A stretch of DNA of 64,000 nt from Thozetella sp. PMI_491 (Eukaryota; Ascomycota; Sordariomycetes; Chaetosphaeriales; Chaetosphaeriaceae): the NCBI GenBank assembly GCA_021432635.1, contig MU270020.1, positions 584,054 through 648,053 on the forward strand, written 5' to 3'. The translations under genes and the position numbers were made by a program. Shown here in pieces: positions 22,206 to 34,261 of this stretch (its first letter is position 1; each line of letters begins with the position of its first letter). Below the pieces are notes generated by a model, which worked only from the letters and a program-made list of their open reading frames with translations, searched no databases and was not told the origin of the DNA.

Positions 22206-23744
22206 ATGTGTGAGCCTCAGGCTCGAGACTCAAGCCCGTCTGCTCAGCAGCGAGACGAGGACATCTTGAAGCGATGTAATGAACTCCTGTCCGTCTTCAA
22301 GCGCCTGAATGCGCTGCGCGCCGCGCGCGAGCTCCCCCGCTTCGCCGGCATGATCACGCGGCTCGAGACCGAGATCCGCACCACGCGGCGCGGCAAGAAC
22401 AACTGCCCCAACATCAGCTCTTATGAGTCACATTGGAACGCGCTGCGGCGCTGCCGGGCGGTCACAAAAATGCATTGCTACATCTCGCGGCACCCGGGCA
22501 GCCGCATCGACTGCACCGTGTGCCCGCCCGCCGGCCCGGACCAGTCCGAGAGCTGCCCAACCATGTCGCACCAGCCCAAGGAGGACTGGGTATGGGTCGA
22601 TGCCGTTGTCGACGACGGGGCCGAGTGGCTGAGAGTCGTGGGTACCGATGAGAAGAGGGTGCTACATGAGATGGCCGCCGCGGGCTGGGACTGGGAGAGC
22701 GACGACGACGCAAGTGAGGCAGAGGAGGACAGGCGGAGGGACGAACGCTGGGAGGGCAGCGACGATGACGAGGCGGAGGTGCCTCTGATTCGCCTAACTA
22801 GAATTCTGACCCGCGTCGCCCAGTCTCGGCCCCATGTCTGCCAGATTCCCCGGATCCGCATCGTGCTGCCTCGAATAACGGAGGGAAAGGATTCCCAGAT
22901 CGACAAACTGCTTGCCAAGACGCGCAGCTTAGGCGTAGCTGTGGACTGTGCCAACTCGCTCTTCCTAACATCTCCTGCGCCGTCTGTGGACGAGGCGCTC
23001 GCGAGCCTCGTCCCTGACGAGCTGCAGCAGCTAACTCCCACCGTAAACTTGGACACTACGATCCTGGTGGCTCTAACAACTGACATGTGCCATATGCGGT
23101 TGAAGTCGCAGGCCTGGTTCAGCCGGACTGTGACGGTGCACCTGGAGGAGGAGCTGAAGAGCGGCGGGAGCCTGGACAAGCACCTGTATCCCGTACTGCG
23201 GGGCCGGAAGCTGGTGTGCAGTAGGGAGGCGGCCGAGCAATTCCGGAAACTCCTTGGGGAGATGGGCAGCAAGACCGAGGTCCAGCGAGCGGACATCATG
23301 CTGGCGGACTCAGCAGCGGCGGCGAGGCCCCGGGACCGGCACACTGAGCTGCAGGAGCTCTCTATATACCCGGTGCCTGTTGACTTCCAACTCCCGATCC
23401 TCGTGGCCGATGAGCCGTTCGATCTACAACGCGATCTCGACAGCGGCGCACTTCCGTCGATCGTGGGTGACGCAGTGGCAGACACCGAAGTCTCACCGCT
23501 GAACGTTGCCTCTTTCTATTATGGCTGGGCCAACGGCTACGCCACAATAACGTCCAACAACGAGGCCAAAAAGAGGATTATCCGAGAGCTAGAGCGGAGT
23601 GTGGTCCGCCGGGGGAGGTATATGGAAGGGGGCCATGGGCCGCAGATACTGGCACTGAGTTGTGCACGATCCCTGGTCTGCAAAGGACCAGCGCCGCATA
23701 GATTCAAGGACCTCGACATGGAGGCCGACTCCGTAGATAACTAA
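22206..23744 (+). CDS. DUF1308 family protein (C7orf25-like)
   Basis: Single-exon gene, 512 residues, conserved eukaryotic family without established biochemical role. An N-terminal helical region (about 18-65, KRCNELLSVFKRLNALRAAR) leads to the EDWVWVDAVVDDGAEWLRVV segment at about 125-144. An acidic run follows at about 165-190 (SDDDASEAEEDRRR...), then a PIN-like C-terminal half with NLDTTILVALTTDMCH (about 280-295), the block usually used to recognise the family. The C-terminal FYYGWANGYATITSNNEAKKR box is also typical. No membrane segment or signal peptide. The gene is convergent with MED22 downstream, with 142 bp between the stops. Confidence 0.85.
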   Translation: MCEPQARDSSPSAQQRDEDILKRCNELLSVFKRLNALRAARELPRFAGMITRLETEIRTTRRGKNNCPNISSYESHWNALRRCRAVTKMHCYISRHPGSRIDCTVCPPAGPDQSESCPTMSHQPKEDWVWVDAVVDDGAEWLRVVGTDEKRVLHEMAAAGWDWESDDDASEAEEDRRRDERWEGSDDDEAEVPLIRLTRILTRVAQSRPHVCQIPRIRIVLPRITEGKDSQIDKLLAKTRSLGVAVDCANSLFLTSPAPSVDEALASLVPDELQQLTPTVNLDTTILVALTTDMCHMRLKSQAWFSRTVTVHLEEELKSGGSLDKHLYPVLRGRKLVCSREAAEQFRKLLGEMGSKTEVQRADIMLADSAAAARPRDRHTELQELSIYPVPVDFQLPILVADEPFDLQRDLDSGALPSIVGDAVADTEVSPLNVASFYYGWANGYATITSNNEAKKRIIRELERSVVRRGRYMEGGHGPQILALSCARSLVCKGPAPHRFKDLDMEADSVDN

Positions 23745-23886
23745 GAAACCCAAGCCGCATGACGTCGAGGCTGGGGCGTAAATACATGCATGGCTATCCC
23801 CCAACTCCCGAGAAGTACTCTCCAAATGGGAATCCTAGCTGCACCCAACGAGGATGCGCATGCTCGCCTCTAGTTATTTTTTTTAT

Positions 23887-24574
23887 TCAGCGCTGCTGCA
23901 ATGTTAGACCGGAGCCTCCTAGGGCACCCTGTCCCGAGTTCGCGGGCTGCCCGTCCGACCGTGGAGGGTTGAGCGGGGCCGCCACATAGGTGCCGTGGCC
24001 GCCAGCCTCTTGCATCATTTGTCGCCTCGCGCCTTCTCTCATCGTGTTGAGCTTTGATAGAATATCCATAACCTCCTTGTCGATGTTCTTCTCCGCTTCG
24101 TTATCCCCGTCGTCAGGGAGCTGGAGCGGCCCGACCACCCACAGCTCACGTAGCTGCCGGGTGAGCTGGAGTAGATCTTCTGTTGATTGAGTCTGGGCAC
24201 CTTTAGTCCACCGGAGTGCATATGAGGCTGAGAGAAAAAGTTGGGGAGCTATATACCAGGGATTGCGTCATGAGTTCCATGGCGAAGCTGTGGTAGGAAG
24301 CTTGTCCGGTGGAGGCTGCGTTGTCAACCTTCTCGGTGGCATGGAAGACCATGTTCCTGAAGTGCGACAGGATGTCGGCTATGATGCGCTGCTCGCGATC
24401 TAAAGAGAATTGTAAGCCCGCAGGGGTCTAGATGTAACAAGACAATGTCGAGAGAGTAGGAGAATGAGGTCGTGTAGCGCTGCCTGAGCCGCACTCAGGA
24501 ACACGAAGTTGCGGCTTGAAGGGCGCCTCACCAAGCAGATTAACGGCCGCTGCGGCCTGCTGATCGCGATCCAT
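23887..24574 (-). CDS. MED22: Mediator complex subunit 22 (Med22/Srb6)
   Basis: Subunit of the Mediator head module that links transcription factors to RNA polymerase II in the nucleus. Read on the minus strand as 24574-24532, 24399-24257 and 24192-23887, giving 163 residues. Exon 1 (MDRDQQAAAAVNLLG) has a GTGAGG donor; the 132-bp first intron ends CTTTAG and the 64-bp second ends GCCCAG. The family pattern is clear: a first helix DREQRIIADILSHFRNMVFHA, a central ASYHSFAMELMTQSL, and the signature TEDLLQLTRQLRELWVVGPL. A Gly/Pro-rich tail ends LTLQQR. The second acceptor was chosen because the nearer ...CAACAG site gives a frame without homology. Alternative names or a slightly different tail are possible. 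Confidence 0.87.
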
Positions 24575-25167
24575 CTCGAATTTCTAGAGTGTATCTCTGT
24601 GGCACGAAGATAGAAGGTGAAAGCTGAGGGCGGGCGCGTAGGGAACCTGTGCTTAACTCCCTCCTCTCCCCATAGCTCCTACAATAATTGCGGTGGAGGG
24701 AGGTCTGAGGTTGGCGAAGGTGGGGCAGAATTGTTCTGCTACATCTGGACTCCACTTTTCATTCTGCCCCTCCTACCGTAGTCCCGTACAGAAAAACATC
24801 CGAGGCAAACACCTTCGTTAGACTGCCCTAGAATTTGCCGTCAAACCACGTGGAACCCCTGCATCTACTTGCCAAGAGGCAGGGGGAGCGCTAGGTTGAG
24901 GGAGGTGATGGCTTTGAGATTTTTTCCGGGACTAACATATTCCAAGAAATACACTATGCCTCAGATCGGATAGCCAGAGAAGTACCCCTGCAACTGTCGT
25001 CGATGTCGATATGGCCCTTCCCAGCTCCCTGTCTAATTCTGTAGCACTCTAACGCACTTACCCCAGCAATGGGCACAGCCCTTAGTGGCCTCCAGCTTGC
25101 CGGCAACTATCCTTCCACCGCCCTCGAATCAGCGATCATAGCTACCGAGTGGTCAGTACAATACTAT
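24575..25167. other. Intergenic region upstream of MED22
   Basis: About 590 bp between the MED22 start and the metacaspase stop, both on the minus strand. Nothing specific recognised. Confidence 0.45.
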
Positions 25168-26361
25168 TCACGCTACTAGTTTAGCTCCACGCACTCTGAT
25201 GGGCTGATCCAGGTCGTAATGCCCACCACAGCTCAGCTGTGGTATCTGGGCGTACTTGTTGAGCAGCTCCTGCCGCGTGTTCTGAAGCACCTGGTAGGAC
25301 GTCAGCAGTCAACTTTACCCTCACCCTGCATCCTATGTATACACCTACGCTCACGTAGCTCTGGCCTGGGTTCTCTCTCATTGTGTTCATAAACGCCCAG
25401 GACATGGCGCCGGTCGCAGCCCCGGCGATCGACGTATCCGCTGAGGTCTGGTCATCCCGGCATCCGGAGAACATCCACACGTCCTTCCCCTCGCGCTCCC
25501 AGTGCTCCTGGAAGTTCTCTGCGGCTAATCCTTCGTTATCGGCGTCGCTCCGGTGGTGGAGGCCATGGAAGAAGTCAGTGGCACCGCCGAGGAGCATCTT
25601 GGCGTCCTCGATCTTGTTCATGTTGAACCCGCCCTGCAGGAGGTGCTCAGCAGCTCGGACGAGCCCCAAACCTTTCTTCACTTGGTCCATGAGGTTGACG
25701 TTGCCGTCTGCGTCGGGCCGGAATACGTATGGTAGTTCACATGCCGAGCCCGAGTGGCAGCAGTCGAACAGGATTGTGAGCCGTGCCCCTGGGTGCATAG
25801 GAGAAACGATGGTTTGGTGGAGCTAAAGACTGCATAAGTTATGCCTTGCGCGAGGGGCAAGCGAACCGTCACATACTGTAGTGCTTGGGATTTGCCCGGT
25901 CTGCTCAAAGTCCACGGGACAAATTGTGTCGTCGAACCTAGCGACGTCAGTTCATGTGCCTAGGTAGGGCACGTAGGCTGTCGTACCCAGACTCCCTGTC
26001 GCCATCGGTATCTCTAACTTGGCCTAGCAGGTGTGAGCTTTCTAATTCGAGCTATAAAAGACGGTCACTTACCTCCATGGCCGGAATATGACAGCCAGAG
26101 GATGTCCCCGGGCTGGTTATAGCTCGTCAGCCACTTGAAGGCGGCCATCAAGTTCTCGCCGGTGGGGTAGTAAGGCGTCCCTTCGTTCTGTGGATCGTCT
26201 GTCAAGATAACCATGTCATTCTGGCTATCGGAAAATCCACGTTCGTTCACCAAGAACTGCTGCACGTTCATGGCATCGTTGATACAGCCCTTGAGCTCAT
26301 GCTGAGACCCAAAGTAGTTGATCCCAATAATGAGGGCTTTTTTGCGGGGTTCACGGCTCAT
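25168..26361 (-). CDS. Type I-like metacaspase without N-terminal prodomain
   Basis: Caspase-fold cysteine protease cutting after Arg/Lys, calcium-dependent, linked to stress response, protein quality control and fungal cell death. Five exons on the minus strand: 26361-26073, 26023-25987, 25937-25877, 25822-25355 and 25290-25168, giving 325 residues. All four introns (49-64 bp) keep phase. The catalytic pair is His95 in LWLSYSGHGG and Cys151 in ILFDCCHSGSA. Between them the spliced exons read GQVRDTDGDRESGFDDTICP, as the family does. The p10-like end carries WMFSGCRDDQTSADTSI and GAMSWAFMNTM. Protein starts almost directly at the p20 core (MSREPRKKALIIGINYF); the Pro/Gln/Tyr-rich prodomain common in fungal type I enzymes is missing. 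An upstream exon cannot be ruled out. The 37-bp exon 2 is easily missed by gene finders. Confidence 0.92.
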
Positions 26362-26896
26362 GGTCGAGGGCGGGCCGTGCAGCGAGGAAAATGAACGCAA
26401 GAGAGGGATGAAGACAGCTCAAACGATGGAACAAGGCTTGCCTGATTCTACTCAAGAATATTGATCTTTTTGTGTTCGAGGCAGAAGAAAGGTCCTAGTT
26501 TCAGGCATGAGTTGGGAGCAGAGCATAAACTGCTGAGGTGGCTCGGCCGTTTTAGGCTTAGCCCAGGGATGTGGACCAGTGCAGCCGGCAGTACTGGAGT
26601 ACATGTACCTAGGGTAAGGTATTCATCCCCAAGTCTCGGCTCGCAATTGCATGCATTCCGGGAGTGGGCAGGAGCTACCCGACCTGAACGTTTAAATGGG
26701 AAGGGTAGCCGTCTCTATTTAGAAATGCGAGTAAAATTTCTTCTTCTTCGCTCCCTACAGACTTACCCGGAGGCAAACCATCTACAATATATCGCTGAGA
26801 ACCATGCTCTACTGCCCGAACGACTCTGGGACAGGACCCACTGCTCTTCGTCTCACCTCTATGCGGTGGAACCAACCGTCATCTAGGTTAGATGAT
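26362..26896. other. Intergenic region
   Basis: About 530 bp between two minus-strand genes; holds the metacaspase promoter. No motif stands out. Confidence 0.45.
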
Positions 26897-28069
26897 CTAG
26901 AAACGAATGACCCATCTTCCAGTCGACTGTGCACAGAGTCAGATGCTTGCTGAAGCGAGCTGCAAACGCCAGGAAAACAAAGAATTCCTTACCGTAGCCA
27001 CCCTCTTGGAGATTTCATTCAGCTCTTCTAGCGTCGTGAGATTGATCTGGGGCTTCACAAGCCCGCGACGGAGAAAGTCAATGGCCTCCAGAGTGTCATT
27101 TCGTGTCCCGACAGCGACGCTGTCGATCCTCACGCCCCGGTCGATGAGTTCTAAGGGGTGGAAGCTGACCCTCTGGTCCGGCGGGGGTATGCCCACCGAG
27201 ACCAAGGTTCCTGCCGCCCCCAGATATTGAAGTGCACTCTGGTATGCCAGGTTGGATCCGGCCGCTACGATAGCCGCTTTGGCGCCCTTCCCTTCGGTCA
27301 CCTTGCTTACCGCCTCCACAAGGTCTTCCTGGCGGGCGTCAAAGTAGGCTTCCACCCCGAGCGATTGGCAGAGGTCTTCCTTCTCCTGGCCCACATCGAT
27401 CGCAATGACACGGTATCCCATGGCCTTCGCGAACTGCACCCCGAGGGCCCCGACCCCGCCTCCGCCGCCAGGAACAGCAACCCACTCGCCGGGGCGCGCA
27501 TCGCAGATCTTGAGCGCTTTGTAGGCCGTGACCCCACCGCAGACGATCGGCGCGAGCACCTCGTCGGGCAGGTCGAGCTCGTCGGGAAGGGATAGGATGT
27601 ATCGCGAAGGGACCACGCAGTACTCGGCGAATGTCCCGTCCCACTTCCGCCCCGAGTTGAACTGCTCCACGCACCGGGTCTCGCCGTCGGGGAGCCGACA
27701 CGAGCGGCATACGCCGCAGATGTCCCGAACCCAGGCGATGCCGACCCGGGCTCCGATCTCCACCGTGCCCGGTATGACGCCTTCGCCAACGGCAACGACG
27801 CGGCCGATGCCCTCATGGCCGAGAATGTCCCGGGCCGGCCCCCCCTTGCCGGACGCCATCAAGATATCGGTCCCACACACGCCGCTCACGGTGAGCTTGA
27901 CCAGAACTTCCCATGGCTGGATTGTTGGGACGTCGTGCTCCGCCACCTCGAATCGAAACCCGGTGTCGTCTCTCTAGGCGCTGTTAGCACTGGAGGAACG
28001 CGAGGCGATCCCGGGGATGCGCACAACCACCACAGCAACTCTCTGCTTCGATGTGCGGTCTTCAACCAT
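26897..28069 (-). CDS. Zinc-containing alcohol dehydrogenase (MDR family)
   Basis: NAD-dependent oxidation of alcohols / reduction of aldehydes, ADH1-like. Minus-strand exons 28069-28025, 27973-26993 and 26926-26897 give 351 residues, normal for the family. Catalytic zinc ligands are Cys48 (GVCGTD), His68-Glu69 (GHEG) and Cys160 (IVCGG). The structural zinc lobe has Cys101, 104, 107 and 116 (CGVCRSC...C). The cofactor fold shows GGGGGVG followed by VIAIDVG, whose Asp favours NAD over NADP. The last exon, only 30 bp, adds STGRWVIRF and replaces an otherwise unusual tail, matching the family's G-R-(Y/W)-V ending. The first donor (GTGCGC at 28024) is the least certain junction. It is divergent from an MFS transporter across 1.5 kb. 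Confidence 0.92.
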
Positions 28070-29602
28070 GATGACTCTCGTCTTCTAGCAAGATTGTGAT
28101 TGCTTCCATCCTGACGATGCAGCGCTTGACCTCGACAGTTTTATCCATCGTCCCGTCTGCCCCCGCACGCACTGGCTCGGCTAGAACTGCTCGAGATTTG
28201 CCGAAGCCTACTCCAACAAGCCCGGCACTCTAGTCGCGCCCCCATTCTCTCCTGGTAGAATGCGGGGTTGGAAGCTCTGAGCTCCAACGGCAATGCGCTC
28301 GCCTGCCTCCTGTTTCAGCGACCACGCGGGTTAATTTGCGACCACTCTGGCGGTACCGACTGGCCGGCGACGGATCTACCCAGCGAGAAATGAGTGTTGT
28401 GTCGTCTCATTGCAACATTGCACTGCTGCAGGTACAACGTCTGCGCAGCGGCAGCGAAGTAACCGTTCGTCTGACTGCGGACGCAAGACGTCCACCACCG
28501 GCGATTCGTCGACCCATCCGAGGCGAAATATAAATATCTCGCGCTCTAGCATAGCTTGTCAGGTCCCATTTTGGACGACGACCTTGCCCCCAAGCAGCCC
28601 CTGCTTCGGGGTTCGCTTTGCCGAAGCTACTATGGAGGAGCTTGGGCCTCTGCCGGACCCCGATATGTGGGCCCGGAACTCCGCGCTCGGAAGCGGGCCA
28701 AAAATGCCGAATACCCGGAAAGGCATTGCACCATGCCACCATTCAGCCCGACCGGGCGCAGCGGACCAGTCATCCTGCACTTCGGCGTGGATAGCCTCGC
28801 TCTGTTAGTGACGTCGAAACCCAACTAGCAGCGTAGCCTTGACTTGCCATGGCTTTTAGCTGTCTCAACTTGCCGCTTCAACAGAACTAACTAACAGCAG
28901 GAAGGGTGGTCAGATATGACGGGCTTCAACTTCAAGACGGGCTTCGAGCCAACAAGCGGGGAGAAACGCCGCCTGGCTGAGCCGTCCACTACCTGCCGGC
29001 CTCCCTCTACCTGGACGCGCAAATAACAAGGATCCAACAGATGCGGTGGTACCCACCAGCGGCTAGGATCACCCACACTCCCGGGATCGGAGTTCCAGAT
29101 AGCGGGACCCGACGGGAGCCGCAGTCATGACCGCGGGCTCTACCGCTGGAAGGGTCAGGCTTCGAGCTATTCCATGTGTTGGGCTTTCAGTGGTTTGAGG
29201 GTGGTAGTGAGCAGAAACAAACAAGGGCCCCCCGGGGCCTTCAAGCCTGCCAAGGAGGAGCCTCCAAATGCGACGCACGGGTTCGGCGCTTCGCAAGTAA
29301 GGTGTGGGGCGGGTGGGATGCTCGTTCCCGCCGAGCTGGCCAGGATGGGAACGAAGTAGGCGCAAAGATCACCAAGGCGTTAGGCCAGGCGGGGGTTTAG
29401 CTCGATTATCTCCGGGCCATGCCAACCGACGCACGCAACGGGAAAGAGCCTGCGGCGCATCGGCGACGGAGACTTACAGGGTCGTTCAAAAACATGGCAT
29501 GTCGCAATTTTTGGTCACAATTTTCTCGTCCCCCCATCCTCGCGGTCACGACCGCGCTTGCTATCCCGAGCGTTTGTTGACATACCTGATCCCGCCACCA
29601 CT
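28070..29602. other. Divergent intergenic region
   Basis: About 1.5 kb separating the alcohol dehydrogenase (minus) from the MFS transporter (plus), so it holds both promoters. I found no gene. Short open frames overlap in several frames without motifs. Confidence 0.5.
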
Positions 29603-31663
29603 ATGGACGAAAAGCACGAAGTCCTCCCCACCGACGACGGATCCGAGACCCGAGGGTCTCGAAGGATGACTAATTCGACGACGGAAGCGGACTCAGACGA
29701 CCATGAGGCCTCCTCACACACTGAGCAAAAGGAGTATGAGGCTGTAACACGGTCAAAGGAAGATGGTGGACATACATCTACGAGCCGGCCCGACATTGAC
29801 CATGACGAAATCGAGGCGACTGTCCCGGGCCACGACCTCGATGTCGAGCTAGGAAAGGTATGTAGCTAGCCGTCGGCTTTGTTTATTTTCTTGCTCCCCC
29901 CGTCCCCACCTTGTCAATCGCCAAGTTTGGAGAAGGAGAACATCCCTGCCACAGCTCCGGGGAGCATCCGTAGCTTACGTCGCCCTCGCCCGTAGAACCG
30001 CGACCCCGAAGGACTACGCAAGATCAAAAGCCGCAGCAGCGTCAAGAGCAAGGTCTCCGGCGTGCTCAGCATTGTCAGCCGTCGAAAGACCCGAGAGCGC
30101 ATAGCATGGGCACCCATCCCCACCTCAAACCTGGACGAAGGCATCGTCGGCTGGGAGTCTCAGGATGACCCCGAGATGCCTCTCAACTTGCCGCAACGCA
30201 CCAAGTGGTTGGTGGTTGGTCTGGTCTCCACCATCACTTTCGTCACGCCGTTCGCTTCGTCCATCCTGTCCCCCGGCATAGGCTATGTCGACAAGGAGTT
30301 CAACAACGACAACACCATTATCGCCACCATGATGGTCAGCATCTACCTGCTCGGCTACGTCATTGGACCGCTATTCCTGGCACCCCTGAGCGAGATTTAC
30401 GGGAGGAAACCGGTGCTAGGCGTGGCCAACGTCTTCTTCTGTCTCTGGCAGATCGGGTGCGCCCTCGCGCCGAACCTGCCCAGCCTCATTGTCTTTCGCT
30501 TTTTCAGCGGCATTGGCGGCGCAGGTTGCTTGGTAAGTCAGCCGGGGATACCGGCGGGCTGTGGGTCGAATGACAAGCTGACGGAACTAGACCCTCGGAG
30601 CCGGCGTCATCGCCGATGTTTTCCGCGCCGACGAGCGTGGTTTTGCTATTGGCATCTATACACTAGGACCCCTGGTCGGTTCGTTACCCTCCCGCCCCAA
30701 TCGATCTGGGTAAGCCGATTTGAGTGCTGACACCCGCGGACAGGACCAACCGTGGGACCGTTGATCGGCGGATTTGTCCCGCCTGCGATCGGCTGGCGCT
30801 GGGATTTCTGGATCGTGCTCATCGTCGGTGTCACCATCACTGTGGCGATTGAGATCTTCAACCGCGAGACCAACCCCCGCGTGCTGATGGACCGCAAGGT
30901 GCAGCGCCTCAAGGTCGAGCTCGGCCGCGATGACCTGCGCAGCTGCTACGACGAGCCTGGGGCCGAGAAGCTCTCTAAGACGCGCATTCTATTGAACGGG
31001 CTGATCCGGCCGTCCAAGATGCTCGTGCTCTCGCCCCTCGTCTTCTCTGTTTCTCTCTACATGGCCTTCACGTACGGCGTGCTGTACTTGCTCTTTACGA
31101 CCATCCCGACTGTCTTCCAGGAGCAGTACGGCTGGAGCGTAGGCACCACCGGCCTGGTGTATATTTCCCTAGGCGCCGGCAACTTTAGCGGCTGGGCCGT
31201 AGTAACGCTCACCTCGGACAAGGCGGTCGTCCGACGCACCAAGGCGAACAATGGCGTCTTCGTACCGGAGATGCGCCTGCCGCTCTGCATCGTCTTCGCC
31301 TGCATGCTTCCCATCACCTTCTTCTGGTACGGATGGACGGCGTACTACAAGACGCATTGGATTGCGCCTATCCTCGGTTTGTACCCTTTCAGCTTCGGCA
31401 TCATCGGCCTGTTCCTGCCCTTCACGACCTACCTGGTCGACTGCTATCCGATGTACGCGGCCTCGGCCATTGCGGCGAACACAGTGCTACGAAGTCTTGT
31501 GGGCGCGCTTCTGCCTCTTGCCGGACCGTCTATGTATAAGACGCTGGGTCTCGGGTGGGGCAACTCGCTCCTTGGCTTCATCTGCATCGCCATGATTCCT
31601 GTGCCCTTGATCATGTACCGGTACGGTGATAAGGTGAGGAAGGCCGAGAAGCTCAAGCTCTAG
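29603..31663 (+). CDS. MFS transporter, DHA1-type, with long N-terminal tail
   Basis: Predicted 599-residue plasma-membrane antiporter. Exons: 29603-29857, 29996-30532, 30591-30678 and 30744-31663; introns of 138, 58 and 65 bp keep phase, for example LVGPTVGPLIGGF across the last. About the first 150 residues are hydrophilic and rich in Asp, Glu and Ser (MDEKHEVLPTDDGSE...), likely a cytosolic regulatory tail. Next comes WESQDDPEMPLNLPQRTKW, the box before helix 1. APLSEIYGRKPVL is the loop 2-3 signature, and GVIADVFRADERGFAIG and GWRWDFWI are typical for this drug/polyamine exporter clade. The central loop is short to moderate. Substrate unknown. The divergent alcohol dehydrogenase may share its promoter region. 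Confidence 0.93.
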
Positions 31664-32523
31664 GTGTATGCAGACCTGTTCATGATCACTGGAGTGAGGG
31701 GAGGGAAGGGGGTTTCCAGCGGAAGTCGCAGCGCACCCACCGGCGCTCTGCTCTAAAAAAAATTCGGTGTTTTTCCTTTGTCTATATAGAGTAGCATATA
31801 CCCGGGCGCGGAGCATTTTCTTTGGTACTCGCAGATTTGGGCCGGAGCTGGAGGAACTATGTTATTACATACCAAAAGCGAGCATATTTATATACACATT
31901 AATGGCTGCATCGGAAATCATGGCAACTATACCCCTGCCAAGCTTCCAAGTGCGATACAATACAGAAGCCTGTTGGGGCTTCCGAGAGGCTTGTCTGCCG
32001 TTTGGTATAACCAATTTGCTTACAACTCTTTATCGCCATATCCCAGGTAGACGAGTCAGCAGCGCGCATTCGCAGCTATTATGGTCCTAACCAGTCCCAG
32101 GACGGGATGCGGTGCGACGAGGCAAGCGGCAGAATAGTAGGGCATATTGGGTTTTGATTGGGCAACCGTCAGAGCTCTCTTTCATCGTCACAGCACCACT
32201 TGCAGTGCCACTCGGATTTGCTCCAATAAGTCCGGCCGGAGGTTACCCCCGGAGGTTAAACCATATCCGATCTTGACCCTGGGCAATAGTGTGCTTTCAT
32301 CATTCGGTCATGGTTACGGGATGGGCTGGGGGAGGGGGGAATAGACGGGGGGGAGGGTGACATGTGGGCAGCTGCGTCAGCATGAGAGCACGAGTCCACT
32401 GCGTAGGACTTCATAGCTCGTATAGAGCAAGTGGAGGGATGGGGAGGTGGAGATCACAGGCTCATCGGTGGGTACCCATATCTGTCGTCGTATCCGCAAC
32501 GAGACGGATCGTTGGTCTATTGT
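31664..32523. other. Convergent intergenic region
   Basis: About 860 bp between the MFS stop and the RIO1 stop. Only short frames and G-rich runs near 32330-32360 are present. Confidence 0.5.
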
Positions 32524-34261
32524 CTATTTCTTCTTCTTGGATGATGCCGCAACTAACCGTTTTTTGACGTGCTTGGGGATCTTCTCCTTGCGCTTTTCCC
32601 GCTTTGCCTCTTTCACTGCTTGCTTATGTTGCTGCCGATGTGTTAGCGGTCTGCGCTGCGTAGAGGAGCTGTTGCACTGTTACACTTACCTTCTTCTCGT
32701 CCTTGTCTTCGAACCTCCTGCCTCGCGGGGGTCCCTTCTCGAAAAGACTTTCGTCCACGCTGCTCTCGTCGTCGCTGCCTAGCTCTGCGCCGCTGCCAGA
32801 CTCGTCTTCTGAGCTTTCTTCTGCCGCATCGGACTGATCAGCCTTCTTGGGGAGGACGACCTGGTCAGCCAGCAAGTTGCGGTAGATCAAGTCGCCACCT
32901 TCGCCCTTGTTGAGCTTCTGCGCGTCCTTTTCTATGTCGTACACCTGCTCCAGGGTCTGGGGGATGTATTGGTTGCGGAACACCTCGTTGTCGACCTCCA
33001 GCTCGGCCGCGGCTTGCTCGCTGTCCGCGGCGGCCGGTCGCAGCTCATAAAGCTTCTCGATAGCTTCTGTCAGCGCCGGTTCCTGAATAGGGCCTTCTGG
33101 AGCGGTGATGAAGTTAAATATAGCCCGGTCGGCGAGCGTATCGACCCCTTGCCGCCGGAAGAAGTCGCCCACGTTCTTGATGTCCATTCGAAGGAACTCG
33201 AGGGAGCGTGGGTGGTCGTGCTCCACGGACTGGGACACATCGATGATGTAGAGCCTCTTATCGTTGTAAAGGATGTTGTACTCGCTCAAGTCAGCGTGGA
33301 CGAGCTTACAGACTTGGTACATCTGTCGCATGATGCCCAAGAGCTGGATGTAAAGGTCCCGCCACTGCTGATCGACGTCATCCCCGGCCAAGTTCGCATC
33401 GCGAAGACGAGGATATGCCCACCCCTTCTTGTCGCCTAGGAAGCTCATGACGAGCACGTGCAGCTTGAGCTTGATGGGCTCGGGACACGCAATCCCAGCC
33501 GTTTGCAGCCTTCTGAGGTTTCGGAATTCTTTCTCGGCCCACAGCTTGACCATCTTTCTGTTGTTTCCCTTGTCCGCGCCGGCCTTGAAGCGATGCTCGC
33601 CCGTGATGTACTTCTCGCGGTCCTTGAACACTAAGATGGACGTCTTGTAGACCTTGACAGCGCGGTGGATCGACGGGCCGCCGTTCTCTGGATGCAATAT
33701 CGCGCCGTAGACGTTGGCCTCCTTGCCTGTGCTGATCGCGCCGTGTATCTCGCTCACGATGCCGTGGTTGATCATCTGCAAGAGGATCATGCGCGTGCGC
33801 TGGTCCAGCACGAGCTCGCTGGTGGCGCGGTCGGCCTTGTCCTTCTCACGCTCACCGCCCTGCTTGACGTCGTCGAGGCGGATCTTGGCAGCATGCTTGG
33901 AGAGAGCGGAGATTTGGTCGTCGATGCTCGAGAACGTGTTCGCCTTCGGCTTCTGCGCATTGGAGCGGGGCACAGCGGCAGCGCCATCACCCTGTGAGTC
34001 TGCACCGCCGGCCAGCTGCTTTTGGCGGTTGTAACTCTTGGTGAGGTCGGCCGAGTCGGGATCCCAGTCTTCGGTCTCGAGGTCTTCGTCATCGTCGAAA
34101 ATGTCTTCGAGGAAATCGTCGTCTTCAGGAGGCGGGGCATCCCGCGGGGTGGAGTTGATGGTGACTGCGGGGCCATCCTCGAGCCTCTGGTAGCCCTGAT
34201 GTGCCGTATAAACGTACGGGGGCTGGTGAGGAGCCGCTGCTCCTGTCTCTTGCGTAGCCAT
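32524..34261 (-). CDS. RIO1: RIO1 atypical protein kinase / ATPase
   Basis: Needed for the last steps of 40S ribosome subunit maturation (20S to 18S rRNA cleavage) in the cytoplasm. Minus-strand exons 34261-32690 and 32631-32524 give 559 residues; the 58-bp intron has a GTAAGT donor and GGCAG acceptor. The acidic N terminus (about 44-66) precedes the RIO domain. The flexible P-loop STGKEAN is at 177-183, the lysine at 203 (AVKVYK), the catalytic Asp324 in VHADLSEYN and the metal-binding Asp341 in IIDVSQSVEHDHP, the RIO1 hallmark. After an acidic Ser/Glu/Asp tail, the second exon adds a very basic end (KEAKREKRKEKIPKHVKKR...KKKK), as in other fungal RIO1 proteins. Without splicing the product would end in an unrelated tail. 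Confidence 0.96.
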
